NCBI GenBank assembly: GCA_021155855.1
Contig: JAJNAZ010000018.1
Location: 1 to 47,316, forward strand
Direction of reading: 5' to 3'
Source: Solirubrobacterales bacterium
Lineage (GTDB): Bacteria; Actinomycetota; Thermoleophilia; Solirubrobacterales; 70-9
DNA: 47,316 nucleotides
Below, one piece after another: positions 39,024 to 47,037 of this stretch (position 1 is its first letter; the number at the start of each line of letters is the position of its first letter). The notes below the pieces were generated by a model. That model was not told the DNA's origin. It searched no databases and worked only from the letters and a program-made list of their open reading frames with translations. A program made the position numbers and the translations under genes.

Positions 39024-39851
39024 TATGCATCAGGCCGGGTCGTGGTAGCAATATGGTCGCATTGTGTTGATTGTGCGGGGCGCCGGGAGATCCCGCCTTC
39101 AGGGTCTCAACGTCGACGATCTCGACGTCCTGTGGGTTCTGGCGCCCGCGAACGCTTGCGAGAGAGTGACCTCGAATGGACACGCCAGCCGCCACGCCGC
39201 GGCGATTGAGGCCTGAGGGGGGCGCGCGACGAGCAGACGGGGTTCAAGTTTGCGTGGACCATCCACGCGACCCGCTCGGCCCGAAGGTCTGCCCTCGCCA
39301 GGAGGTACCCCGAGCTGTTGTTTCAGCGCTGGTACGGCACAGCTCGAACTCGTCGGTCTTGGCGAAGCGGAAGCAGTACTCGATCGCGTCCTTCAAGGCC
39401 TGTCGATAGTTGCCCTAGGGCACACCCTTGGTCGCAAACCTGGCGACCGTGTCCCAGCCGTCCTCGGTGTCGGGCTTGTCCGTCTTGCCCCGGAAACCCC
39501 GGTCGCGTAGCTCATCCGACACGTCGTAGCCTCCGGTGCCGCTGACGATGTTCGAGATCAGGCGAGCGAGAGCTGGCAACGCAGCGCCGGCTCGAGCCGA
39601 AAGGTTGCCGCCATCTTCCAGCGCGTCCACCGGGACCGACACGTCCTCGAAGGCCCGGAGGGTCGTGGCCAGCTCCGTTGGCGTGTAGCCGAGATGAGTC
39701 GGAAGATGCGCAGCGTTCGAGGGTCGGCCTCATCCGTAGTCCCGCCCGGACGCGCACCCCGCGCGGGCTACGGATCCAATCGTCGTCGGTTGCGTCTCAG
39801 ACGGTGCGCTTTACGACGATGGGTCGGCGGTTCGTGCACAATCCGTCAGCG
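39024..39851. other. Intergenic stretch with no intact gene
   Basis: More than 800 bases between the tRNA and the flavodoxin remnant. The open frames here are short and most lack ribosome binding sites. The only part that reads like real protein is the minus-strand remnant at about 39266-39735. I saw no tRNA 3'-end duplication longer than about 8 bases that could be an attachment site, no integrase and no IS ends. Confidence 0.6.
39266..39735 (-). pseudogene. Unrecognised degraded gene, split by a stop
   Basis: The minus strand reads LGYTPTELATTLRAFEDVSV, then a Gly/Ala-rich stretch, then VSDELRDRGFRGKTDKPDTE and WDTVARFATKGVP before a TAG near 39415. The same frame resumes directly as GNYRQALKDAIEYCFRFAKT and decays within about 30 codons. 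The composition is protein-like on both sides of the stop, so this looks like one gene broken by a nonsense change. I cannot name the family. A GTG at 39642 could still start a 75-residue product. Confidence 0.4.
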
Positions 39852-40374
39852 ATGCCTGCGCTCGGGTCTTCGAGTCGATCTCCGGCAACACCTGCGCCGT
39901 GGCCGAGGCGATCGCCGAGGGCCTGCGGGCAGCCGGCGAGGAGGTCGAGATCCGCGCGGTTCACGCTGCGGACGCGGCCTCGGTCGAGGCCGCCGACCTG
40001 CTGATCGTCGGAGGCCCGACGCAATGCACGGACTCTCGACCTCGCTCAGCCGCAAGCTGGCCGTTCAGGCCGGCGAGGAGGACGGTGCGGAGATCGAGCC
40101 CGGCGCGACCGAGGAGCCCGGGCTGCGCCAGTGGCTGTCGAGGCGGACGGGCGAGGCGTAGGGCGAGCGCCTTCGACACCCGCCTCGACCGCTCTCCCAC
40201 CCTCACCGGTGTCGCTGCCCGCGGCATCGCGCGGAGGCTGCGGCGCCGGGCTATGAGCTCGTCGGCGATTCCGAGAGCTTTCTGGTCGAGGACTCCGAGG
40301 GGCCGCTGGCGGACGAGCGCGAGCGAGCTCGCGATTGGGGAGCCGGGTTGGCGGAGAGGGCATCCGCGAGCTAG
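39852..40374 (+). pseudogene. Flavodoxin-family pseudogene with three frameshifts
   Basis: Pieces in family order lie in three frames. First RVFESISGNTCAVAEAIAEG, including the FMN phosphate loop, through EAADLLIVGGPTQ. After a shift near 40023 comes MHGLSTSLSRKLAVQAGEED through GLRQWLSRRTGEA. After a shift near 40158 comes SAFDTRLDRSPTLTGVAARG, and after one near 40245 GYELVGDSESFLVEDSEGPL through DWGAGLAERASAS and TAG at 40372. The first strand of the fold is damaged, as no clear start precedes RVFESISG. It cannot encode a working flavodoxin unless these are sequencing errors. Confidence 0.8.
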
Positions 40375-40408
40375 CGGACCTCTAAACGGGCCATGCGTCG
40401 GGCCGCTC

Positions 40409-40630
40409 CTATTTCCGCTCGGGCGCGAAGTGCTGGACCGAGGCGTCGGAGCTCGGATAGAACGTGCTGACGACCCCATCCTCCCAGCGCACCTCGTATG
40501 GCGGTGCGCCGTCCTCCCCGTGAACCTCGAGGATCTCTCCGTCGCGCGGGGGCTCGCCCAGGTGATGCCCATGGACCACCACGCGGTCGCCCGGACTCGC
40601 TCGTAGCGACGCTCTTCGGCTTGCCGACAT
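40409..40630 (-). CDS. DUF1918 domain protein
   Basis: A 73-residue protein matching the actinobacterial DUF1918 family: ASPGDRVVVHGHHLGEPPRD, then GEILEVHGEDGAPPYEVRWEDG and the end FYPSSDASVQHF. The fold is probably a small SH3-like beta barrel; the function is unknown. The ATG at 40630 is preferred over an adjacent TTG, with GAGGAGG upstream on the minus strand. It is divergent from the dodecin gene and is a common companion of stress genes. Confidence 0.88.
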   Translation of the reverse strand: MSASRRASLRASPGDRVVVHGHHLGEPPRDGEILEVHGEDGAPPYEVRWEDGVVSTFYPSSDASVQHFAPERK

Positions 40631-40703
40631 CAACCGTTCCTCCTCTCGTTTCGACGATCGTCCCCCTGGCGCGGTCCTCGTGCATCGGTAGCGGCCACCA
40701 GGA

Positions 40704-40719
40704 AGGGTCAGTGGACCCT
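40704..40719. promoter_or_regulatory. Perfect palindrome upstream of the dodecin gene
   Basis: AGGGTC-AGTG-GACCCT is a 6-bp-arm inverted repeat in the 149-base divergent gap between DUF1918 and dodecin, 60 bases before the dodecin ATG. GGGTC/GACCC arms recall operators of dormancy-type response regulators, but the match to the DosR consensus is loose. It is a candidate operator for the stress module. Confidence 0.4.
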
Positions 40720-40779
40720 ACGGATGCGCCCTCGCCCCGGGCGATCGATGCTCCGACGGAAAGCGAGAAAGGGGAGTTC

Positions 40780-40980
40780 ATGTCAGTCGCAAAGGTCATC
40801 GAGATCACGTCGTCCTCTGACCAGAGCTTCGAGGATGCGATCGTCAAGGGAATCGCGAAGGCATCGGAGTCGGTGCGAGACATCCGCGGCGCATGGGTCA
40901 ACGAGCAGATGGTCAGGGTCGAGAGCGGCGAGATCGTCGAATACCGCACCGACCTCAAGGTCACCTTCGTGCTCGAGTAG
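40780..40980 (+). CDS. Dodecin family flavin-binding protein
   Basis: A 66-residue dodecin, a dodecameric flavin (or CoA) storage protein. SVAKVIEITSSSDQSFEDAI, then the helix ending in RDIRGAWVNEQMVRV with the flavin-stacking tryptophan W39, and EYRTDLKVTFVLE match the family throughout. GGGGAG lies 5 bases before the ATG at 40780. It probably heads the module that continues with the site-2 protease and universal stress protein genes. Confidence 0.93.
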   Translation: MSVAKVIEITSSSDQSFEDAIVKGIAKASESVRDIRGAWVNEQMVRVESGEIVEYRTDLKVTFVLE

Positions 40981-41040
40981 TAGTAGGCGCTCCGGCGAAA
41001 TGAGGCTCTGCCATGTGAGGCTCTGCGACGGTCGGCGGTC

Positions 41041-42249
41041 ATGACCTCGAGCCTGCGACTTGGCCGCCTCGCCGGGGTCGAGATCGGTCTCCACTGGAGC
41101 TGGGCGCTGATCTTTGCCCTGATCGTCTGGTCGCTCGCCGACGGCGTGTTCCCGGAGACAAACCCGGGACTCGCCGACGGTACGTATCTCGCGATGGCGG
41201 TCGTCGCGGTACTGCTCTTCTTCGGTTCGCTGCTCCTCCACGAGTTGGGCCACGCGACGCGCGCCCTGCGCGAGGGTATGGAGATCGAGGGGATCACGCT
41301 GTGGATCTTCGGCGGCATCGCACGTTTTCGCGGCTTGTTCCCCTCCGCCGGGGCCGAGTTTCGGATCGCGATCGCCGGACCGATCGTCTCGCTCGTGATC
41401 GGGGCGTGCGCGCTCGCCGGGGCGCTGGTGCTGCCGCTCCCCAGCGCGGTCGACGGCGTGGTCTTCTGGCTCGGCTACATCAATCTCGCCGTTCTCGTCT
41501 TCAACCTGATGCCGGCGCTGCCGCTCGATGGTGGCCGCGTCCTGCGCTCGGCGCTGTGGGCTCGCAAGCGCGACTTCCTGGCCGCGACCCGCGCCGCCGC
41601 GGCTATCGGCCAGGGGTTCGGCCAGATGCTGATCGCGCTCGGCGTCCTCTCGGTGTTGCTCGGCGGCGCAATCGGCGGTCTGTGGCTGGTATTCATCGGC
41701 TGGTTCGTGCTCGCCGCGGCCCAGGCGGAGCGCGCGGGCGCGGAGACGCACGAGGCGCTCAGCGGCGTGCGCGTGGAGGACGTGATGGTCGCGAGGCCGC
41801 TCACGGTCGATCCGGGGGTTCGACTGGAGGAGTTCATGGACCGCTACTTCTTCCAGCATCGGCACGTTGCCTATCCCGTCCTCCACGATGACCGTCCGGT
41901 GGGCCTGGTCTCGTTTCGTTCGGTGCTCGCCGTGCCGCGCGACTCGTGGTCGGAGCGGCGAGTCGGCGACGTGATGTCACCACTCGAGCGCCTGCCGACT
42001 TTCGCGCCCGAGACGCCACTGGAGTCGGCTGTGGAACGGCTCAGCCAGAGCGACGCCAACCGCGGCTTGGTGCTCGACGACGGCCGGCTTGCCGGGTTGC
42101 TCTCGATCACCGACGCCGCCCGCGTGATCGAGGCGCGGCGGGTCGCGAGCCTGCCCGAGAGCGGCGAGCCGGCCTCATCGGGAGGAGAACGAGGCCGAAC
42201 CGCCGGGTACCTTGCGCCGGCGAGCGTCGATCGAGGGGGCGGATCATGA
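41041..42249 (+). CDS. Site-2 protease family zinc metalloprotease with two CBS domains
   Basis: A 402-residue intramembrane metalloprotease. The zinc motif HELGH is at residues 67-71 between hydrophobic segments, and NLMPALPLDGGR carries the third ligand D163. About six membrane segments precede residue 235. Two CBS domains fill about residues 245-370 (VEDVMVARPLTVDPGVRLEE and VGDVMSPLERLPTFAPETPL) and probably sense adenine nucleotides. It resembles Rip3-type mycobacterial proteases found in the DosR regulon; the substrate is unknown. Its stop overlaps the next gene by 4 bases. Confidence 0.93.
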   Translation: MTSSLRLGRLAGVEIGLHWSWALIFALIVWSLADGVFPETNPGLADGTYLAMAVVAVLLFFGSLLLHELGHATRALREGMEIEGITLWIFGGIARFRGLFPSAGAEFRIAIAGPIVSLVIGACALAGALVLPLPSAVDGVVFWLGYINLAVLVFNLMPALPLDGGRVLRSALWARKRDFLAATRAAAAIGQGFGQMLIALGVLSVLLGGAIGGLWLVFIGWFVLAAAQAERAGAETHEALSGVRVEDVMVARPLTVDPGVRLEEFMDRYFFQHRHVAYPVLHDDRPVGLVSFRSVLAVPRDSWSERRVGDVMSPLERLPTFAPETPLESAVERLSQSDANRGLVLDDGRLAGLLSITDAARVIEARRVASLPESGEPASSGGERGRTAGYLAPASVDRGGGS

Positions 42250-43142
42250 GCAAGGTCGTGGTCGGATTCGATGGGCGCGATGCGTCGCGGGACGCGCTGC
42301 GCCTGGGCAGGGAACTGGCGGCGGTCGAGGATGCGGAGCTGCAGGTCGCGGTTGCGGTGGCCTACGCGCCGCTGCCGATCACCGTCGAGGCATTCGACCG
42401 CGCGCGCGCCGAACGCTTCCGCGAGCTGTTCGCCGAGGTCGAGCGCGAGCTCGACAGTGCGGAGTTCGTGCGCTGGGAGCTCGAGGACGCCTCCCCGGCG
42501 CACGCTCTCGACCAGTTGGCCGAAAGCCAGCAGGCCGAGATGATCGTGATCGGGTCCACCCACCGCGGGGCGCTCGGACGCGTCTATCCGGGCAGCGTCG
42601 GCGAGCGCCTGCTGAGCGGCGCGCCGTGCGCGATCTGCGTCGCGCCCCGGGGCTACGCCGAGCGCGAGCACGCGGGACTGGGACTGATCGGCGTGGGTTA
42701 CGACGGCAGCCCGGAGGCCGAGGTCGCCCTCGGCGAGGCCGAGGGGTTGGCGCGCAGGCTGGGGGGCACCCTGCGCCTGATCGCTGTGGTTCCCCCGGTC
42801 GTGCCGATGCCGGCGCGCATCGGCCATACGGACGGTGGCTTTCGCAAGGTCCTCCGTGAGCACTTCGAGCGGGTGCTGGAGACCGGGTCCGCCCGGCTCG
42901 CCGGCCGCCTCGACCTCGAGGCGGCGCTCCTGGAGGGCGACCCGGCGGCGGCCCTCGTCGATCAGGGCGTCGAGCTCGACCTGCTCGTGCTCGGCTCGCG
43001 AGGCTACGGGCCGTTTCGCCGCACACTGCTCGGCGGGGTGGCGGCGAAGGTGATGCGCACGGCGCCGTGTCCGGTGATCGTCGTGCCAAGGGGGGCCGAG
43101 CGCCCGGACGAGGTCGGTGCGCCGGCCCGTGAGGCCACGTGA
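42246..43142 (+). CDS. Tandem-domain universal stress protein
   Basis: A 298-residue protein with two UspA domains. Each has an ATP-binding-type pattern: GSTHRGALGRVYPGSVGERL in the first (near residue 102) and GSRGYGPFRRTLLGGVAAKV in the second (near 249). Both domains open with the DG-S/A start (VVVGFDGRDAS, GVGYDGSPEA). The ATG at 42246 sits in an ATGA overlap with the site-2 protease gene, so the two are co-translated. In actinobacteria such proteins accumulate in hypoxia and stationary phase. Confidence 0.94.
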   Translation: MSKVVVGFDGRDASRDALRLGRELAAVEDAELQVAVAVAYAPLPITVEAFDRARAERFRELFAEVERELDSAEFVRWELEDASPAHALDQLAESQQAEMIVIGSTHRGALGRVYPGSVGERLLSGAPCAICVAPRGYAEREHAGLGLIGVGYDGSPEAEVALGEAEGLARRLGGTLRLIAVVPPVVPMPARIGHTDGGFRKVLREHFERVLETGSARLAGRLDLEAALLEGDPAAALVDQGVELDLLVLGSRGYGPFRRTLLGGVAAKVMRTAPCPVIVVPRGAERPDEVGAPAREAT

Positions 43143-43195
43143 TCACACTGAGATGCTGCTCGCAGCCGAACGGGCGGTGAGCGGAGGGCGCCAGC

Positions 43196-44050
43196 ATGCT
43201 GCGTCAGGGCCGCTCGCACGTCGGCGCGCTGATCGCCAAGGGTGACCGCGACTTCGCCACCGCCGTCGAAATAAGTATCGAGGAGGCGGTCAGGCGGCTC
43301 CTCGCCGCCGAGGTCCCCGGGATCCCGCTCCTCGGGGAGGAGGAGGAAGGTGCGACGCTCGACGAGGGAGTGCTCTGGGTCCTCGACCCGATCGACGGCA
43401 CGGTCAACTTCACCCGCGACAGCCTGCTGTGTGCAATCTCGCTGGCGCTGGTCGAGGACGGCCAGCCGTCGCTGGCGGTGGTCGATCTGCCGCTGCTCGG
43501 GCGAGCGCTACGTCGCAGCCCGCGGCGGCGGCCTACCTCAACGGCCAGCCGCCGATCGGAGTCTCTGACACCCTCGCCTCGAGGCGGCGACTGTCGGGAT
43601 GGCGGACCTCGCGGTCGGCTCGGGAGCCCCAGCAGCAGAACGGCGTCCACCTCGAGCTCGTGCGCGAGCTCGCGGTGCGGGCACTGCGAATCAGGGTGCA
43701 CGGCTCGGAGGCTGTGGACCTCGCCTGGCTGGCCGCGGGCCGGCTCGACGCCGCGCTGATGCTGTCCAATCTGCCCTGTGACGTCGGCGGGGGCATCCTG
43801 GCTCGTCCGCGAGGCGGGCGGGCTCGTCTACGACGCCGACGGAGAGCCGTATACCCCGCGCTCGAAGTACACCCTCGCCTCGACCGCGGCGCTCGTCGAA
43901 CCTGTGGTCGAAGTCGTTCGCGACGCGATCGCCGCGACTCAGCCGAAGCCGGGGCGATCGCGAGTCGCCCCGGTTATCCTGGCCGTCCCGTGGCGCGCCC
44001 GGAGCGAGAGGTCGGACGGATCGCGATCTTCTCGCCCAACCCGCTGTTGA
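43196..44050 (+). pseudogene. Inositol monophosphatase family pseudogene
   Basis: The first frame (from the ATG at 43196, with GGAGGG upstream) reads GIPLLGEEEEGATLDEGVLW and VLDPIDGTVNFTRDSLLCAI, the metal-binding motifs. At about 43500 the frame changes to GERYVAARGGG and again to AYLNGQPPIGVSDTL. A third frame carries AVDLAWLAAGRLDAALMLSN through LPCDVGGG, and a fourth piece WLVREAGGLVYDADGEPYTP closes the fold. At least three frameshifts break it, and the expected WDVAAG motif has become CDVGGG. Its end overlaps the PfkB start. Confidence 0.8.
43975..43980 (+). promoter_or_regulatory. Candidate leaderless -10 for the PfkB gene
   Basis: TATCCT ends 9 bases before the GTG at 43990. It is the closest match to TATAAT among the leaderless-type elements in the window, and would let the kinase be expressed although the gene before it is broken. 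Confidence 0.5.
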
Positions 44051-44928
44051 CGATCGCGATCGAAGCCAGGGGCGAGGGGAGGGACGACATCCACCTGCAC
44101 GCGGGCGGCCAGGGCGTTTGGGTGGCGCGCGCAGCGAGCGAGATGGGCGGCGATCCCGTGCTCTGTGGATTGATCGGCGGCGAGACCGGCGCGGTGCTCG
44201 AGCCCCTCCTCGAGCGCCTGCCAGCGCAGCGGCGGCTGGTCCGCACCGATACGGCCAGCGGGTGCCACGTCTTCGACCGCCGCAGCGGGCAGCGCGTGCT
44301 GCTCTCGCGGATGGCCGCGGAGCCGCCCACGCGGCACGAGCTCGACGACCTGTTCTCGCTCACCTGCGCCGTCGCCTTGGAGGCCGCGACGCTGGTGATC
44401 TGCAATCCCGATCCGCCCCAGGCGTGGCCGCTCGACCTCTACGCGAACCTCGCCGCCGATGCCGGCGCCAACGGCACGCCGGTGCTGGTCGACCTCTCCT
44501 CGCCGCGCCTGGACAGCGCTCTCGAGGGTCGCCCGCACCTGGTCAAGATCAACGACTGGGAGCTGGCGGAGTTCGTGGCCGGGCCGGTCGACGGGCCCGG
44601 GCGTCTGCGGGCGGCCGCCGAGCTGCTCCGCGAGCGGGGTGCCGCCAACGTGATCATCACTCGGGGAGGCGAGCCCGCCCTCGTCCTGCACGGAGATGCG
44701 GCGTCGTGGCTTGTGCCGCCACGGTTCGAGCGGGGCGCCCGGGAGGGCTGCGGCGACACGATGATGGGGGCGCTTGCCGCCGCGCTCGCCCTCGACCGCC
44801 CCTTGGACCAGGCGGCGGTCACCGCAGCTGCCGCGGGTGCCGTCAATTACCTTCGCCACGGTCTCGGATCGGGCGAGCGCCCGGTGATTGAGGAGATCGC
44901 GGCGGAGGTGGAGCTGGTGCCGTTCTAG
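43990..44928 (+). CDS. PfkB family sugar kinase (1-phosphofructokinase-like)
   Basis: A 312-residue ribokinase-fold enzyme. FSPNPLLTIAIEA at the N-terminus and GGQGVWVARAASEMGGDPVL are like tagatose-6-phosphate/1-phosphofructokinases. KINDWELAEF near residue 183 replaces the usual KPNxxEL. The anion-hole motif is EGCGDTMMGALAAAL with the catalytic aspartate near residue 255, where most members have GAGDS. The GTG at 43990 is in frame with an earlier stretch belonging to the broken phosphatase gene. In actinobacteria a PfkB gene is commonly found in DosR-type stress loci. Confidence 0.88.
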   Translation: MARPEREVGRIAIFSPNPLLTIAIEARGEGRDDIHLHAGGQGVWVARAASEMGGDPVLCGLIGGETGAVLEPLLERLPAQRRLVRTDTASGCHVFDRRSGQRVLLSRMAAEPPTRHELDDLFSLTCAVALEAATLVICNPDPPQAWPLDLYANLAADAGANGTPVLVDLSSPRLDSALEGRPHLVKINDWELAEFVAGPVDGPGRLRAAAELLRERGAANVIITRGGEPALVLHGDAASWLVPPRFERGAREGCGDTMMGALAAALALDRPLDQAAVTAAAAGAVNYLRHGLGSGERPVIEEIAAEVELVPF

Positions 44929-45650
44929 TCGGCGGCGAGAGGCGGCTCGAGGTCGTCGCCCCTGACGATCGCCGCCGGCGCGGTGTGCGCGATCCAGTCG
45001 AGGTGAGGGCGTAGCTCCGGGTCCTCGCGCAGGCGCTCGAGTGCGCCCGCGATCCGTACCGGTCGACCGTGGCGAGCGGAGTGGGAGTCGCTGCCGAGCA
45101 CGTGCAAGAGCCCGTGTCGCGCCAGATCGAGCAGCGGCTCGGCGGCCTCGCCCTCGGCGAGCAGTGCGGCTGTTGCCTGCACGAGACAACCGGCCGCGAC
45201 GAGCTCGGCCAAGCGCTCCTGAAAATCCGCCGCCGGATGTCGCTCCGGGTGAGCGATCAGGCTCCGGTAGCCGCGCCATCGGAGGCGTTCAGCGGCGGCC
45301 GCGAGCGAGTCTCCGAGCGGCCCCGGGGCGGGCTCGAGCAGGATCCAGCGGCCGCCCAGGGCGACGCTCCGAAGCTCCTCGTCGGCCAGGCCGTCGACAA
45401 CCGTCTCCGCGACCTCGCCACCGCCGATCACGCTCACCGCCACGTCGCGGCGTGCGAGCTCGGCGTTGAGCCCGGCGACGCGCCCGGCGAGCTCGTGTAT
45501 CCGGACGTCGTGATCGTGGCGGATGTGAGGGGTGGCGCAGATCGCCTCGATCCCGTCCTCGGCGCCCTGGCGGGCCATCGCCACGCTGTCCTCGATGTCA
45601 ACCGCGCCGTCGTCGATCCCGGCCAGGATGTGGCAGTGGAGGTCGATCAT
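44925..45650 (-). CDS. PHP-domain phosphatase (CpsB/YwqE-like)
   Basis: A 241-residue metal-dependent phosphatase of the polymerase-and-histidinol-phosphatase fold, similar to tyrosine-protein phosphatases of capsule loci. The metal ligands are in MIDLHCHILAGIDDGA (H5, H7, D13), CATPHIRHDHD, LIAHPERH and GSDSHSARHG. EDSVAMARQGAEDGI after the first motif is typical of CpsB. Its last 4 bases overlap the convergent PfkB gene. A broken universal stress gene lies just upstream on the same strand. There is no exopolysaccharide gene nearby, so its target is unclear. Confidence 0.9.
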   Translation of the reverse strand: MIDLHCHILAGIDDGAVDIEDSVAMARQGAEDGIEAICATPHIRHDHDVRIHELAGRVAGLNAELARRDVAVSVIGGGEVAETVVDGLADEELRSVALGGRWILLEPAPGPLGDSLAAAAERLRWRGYRSLIAHPERHPAADFQERLAELVAAGCLVQATAALLAEGEAAEPLLDLARHGLLHVLGSDSHSARHGRPVRIAGALERLREDPELRPHLDWIAHTAPAAIVRGDDLEPPLAAD

Positions 45651-45668
45651 GGCACGGACGCCACCCGC

Positions 45669-46039
45669 TCACCTCTTCAGCCGCAGCAACGCCCCGACCT
45701 CGCGTTCGAACGCGGCGATGATCCGCTCCGGGTCCGGCACCAGGCCGGCGTCCAATTCGAGCACCGCCGGCGCGGGTCGCCCTTCCTCGAGCGTGACCGG
45801 GGCCAGCGCCGGGAAGCCGACCGTCGAGCTTCGCTCGCAGAGCTCGCGGAGCCAACCGCGAGCCTCCTCGGGATCGGGAGGCGCCCGATCCACACCGGCT
45901 CCGAAACCTCTCGATCGGGCTCGAGCACGTGAACAACCGTCACCCGGGAACCGAGCGCGCGCGCCAACTCCAGCGAGAAGTCGAGGCCGGCTCGCGAAGC
46001 GGCCGAGCCGTCATATGCGGTAAGCACTCGCTCAAACAC
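45669..46039 (-). pseudogene. Universal stress protein pseudogene (frameshifted)
   Basis: The GTG at 46039 opens VFERVLTAYDGSAASRAGLD followed by LELARALGSRVTVVHVLEPD, a UspA N-terminus. Near 45890 the frame shifts to DRAPPDPEEARGWLRELCER and continues to APAVLELDAGLVPDPERIIA and a stop at 45669. The C-terminal G-x2-G-x9-G nucleotide motif is missing, so it is both shifted and degraded. Confidence 0.7.
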
Positions 46040-46130
46040 GCTGGGGTCTGAAATACCAGCTTCGGCCCGGTGGTGCTTGATCTCCCCCGAGGGGTTCCGC
46101 CGCGCATGGATAGGCGAGAGCCGACAGCCC

Positions 46131-46400
46131 TGCGGGATCGACGGCTCCGAGGAGTCCCAAGCCGCGGCCGCCTTCGCGGCTCGATTGAGTGAGCGCCGTC
46201 GTCCCCGGCTGATCCTCGTACACGCCCTCGAGCAACCAGATACGGATCCGCTGACAACTGGCGAAAGCCGAGGATCCTCGACCTCGGCTACGACGCCCGG
46301 GCTCGTCGGTCGCTGCCCGCGCTGCGCTCGGACGTGTTGCTCGGCTCGGTGTGACTAACCTCGCCTCCTTGGTGGCGTGTCCGGTGCTCAGCGAGTCGTC
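46131..46400 (+). pseudogene. Universal stress protein remnant
   Basis: GIDGSEESQAAAAFAARLSE with RRRPRLILVHALEQPD is a UspA N-terminal strand-helix-strand. The middle is missing. A second frame gives LPALRSDVLLGSV up to a stop, and a third continues TNLASLVACPVL, the usual UspA end. The pieces are in order in three frames within 270 bases, so a large part of the domain is deleted. Confidence 0.65.
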
Positions 46401-46469
46401 TCACCCGACGTCTCGGCCTGATGCGAGAACTCGCGCACGATCAACCTGGTCGCTGATCGCTCTAATCGT

Positions 46470-46640
46470 CCTCGCCGGTCTCCCGTGGATGGGCGGCGCG
46501 ACGCACGACCAAGCCGAGCAGGAGGCTCGATGCGCCACTCGTTCGCTGACGCTCCCGAGTGTCTTGAGGCGGGTCATCCCACGGCTGCCGACGACGACAA
46601 GCGACGCCTGTCCCGAGCTGGCCAGCTTCACGCTCGCGCC
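46470..46640 (-). pseudogene. Universal stress protein C-terminal remnant
   Basis: The minus strand reads KLASSGQASLVVVGSRGMTR and LKTLGSVSERVAHRASCS, the UspA nucleotide-binding end. It then shifts frame to LLLGLVVRRAAHP, the expected last strand. No N-terminal half is present upstream; the next gene starts within 30 bases. Confidence 0.65.
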
Positions 46641-46653
46641 AAGGAGGCGTGGC

Positions 46654-46659
46654 TAGACT
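46654..46659 (+). promoter_or_regulatory. Candidate leaderless -10 for the NTF2-like gene
   Basis: TAGACT ends 7 bases before the ATG at 46667, matching the pattern seen at several other starts in this window. Confidence 0.45.
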
Positions 46660-46666
46660 CGGCCCG

Positions 46667-47008
46667 ATGGCCGCCAATCGCAGGCAGATCGTTCGCGCCT
46701 TCTATGCCGCCTTCGCGGCCGGCGACCGCAGCTTCTTTGAAGAGCGCCTCAGCGACGACTTCCTCTTCTCCGCCCCTCCGGATCCGAAGCTCGACCGCGA
46801 TGGCTACTTTGAGCGGTGCTGGCCCGGGGCGGGGCGGGGCCAAGGCTTCGAGTTCGTCCGGCTGATCGAGTCCGGCGACGAGCTGGTCGTCACCTACGAG
46901 AGCGACGTCTCCGGCGGCGGCAGGGGACGGAACACCGAGGTCATTACCTTCGACGACGAGGACAAGATCGCCCGCACGGAGGTCTACTTCGGCTGGAATC
47001 TGGAGTAG
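46667..47008 (+). CDS. NTF2-like (SnoaL-type) protein
   Basis: A 113-residue cone-shaped alpha-beta barrel protein. RRQIVRAFYAAFAAGDRSFF is the first helix pair, FLFSAPPDPKLDRDGYFERC follows, and VVTYESDVSGGGRGRNTEVI then EVYFGWNLE form the sheet. Members include ketosteroid isomerase-like enzymes and ligand-binding proteins; no substrate can be assigned. The ATG at 46667 is chosen over a GTG at 46649 because TAGACT lies 7 bases upstream of it, which would place the GTG outside a leaderless transcript. Confidence 0.8.
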   Translation: MAANRRQIVRAFYAAFAAGDRSFFEERLSDDFLFSAPPDPKLDRDGYFERCWPGAGRGQGFEFVRLIESGDELVVTYESDVSGGGRGRNTEVITFDDEDKIARTEVYFGWNLE

Positions 47009-47020
47009 GCGCCCGCTGCT

Positions 47021-47037
47021 TCTCGCGCCAAGCGAGA
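47021..47037 (+). terminator. Weak hairpin after the NTF2-like gene
   Basis: TCTCGC and GCGAGA form a 6-bp stem with a 5-base loop, 12 bases after the stop, followed by a pyrimidine-rich GTGTCTACGTTCTTCTCC. It is a plausible but weak terminator. Confidence 0.35.

Noticed and set aside
39237-39252. Possible attachment-site copy of the tRNA-Pro 3' end
   Set aside because: Only about 8 bases (GGTTCAAG-like) resemble the T loop; that is too short to support an att site.
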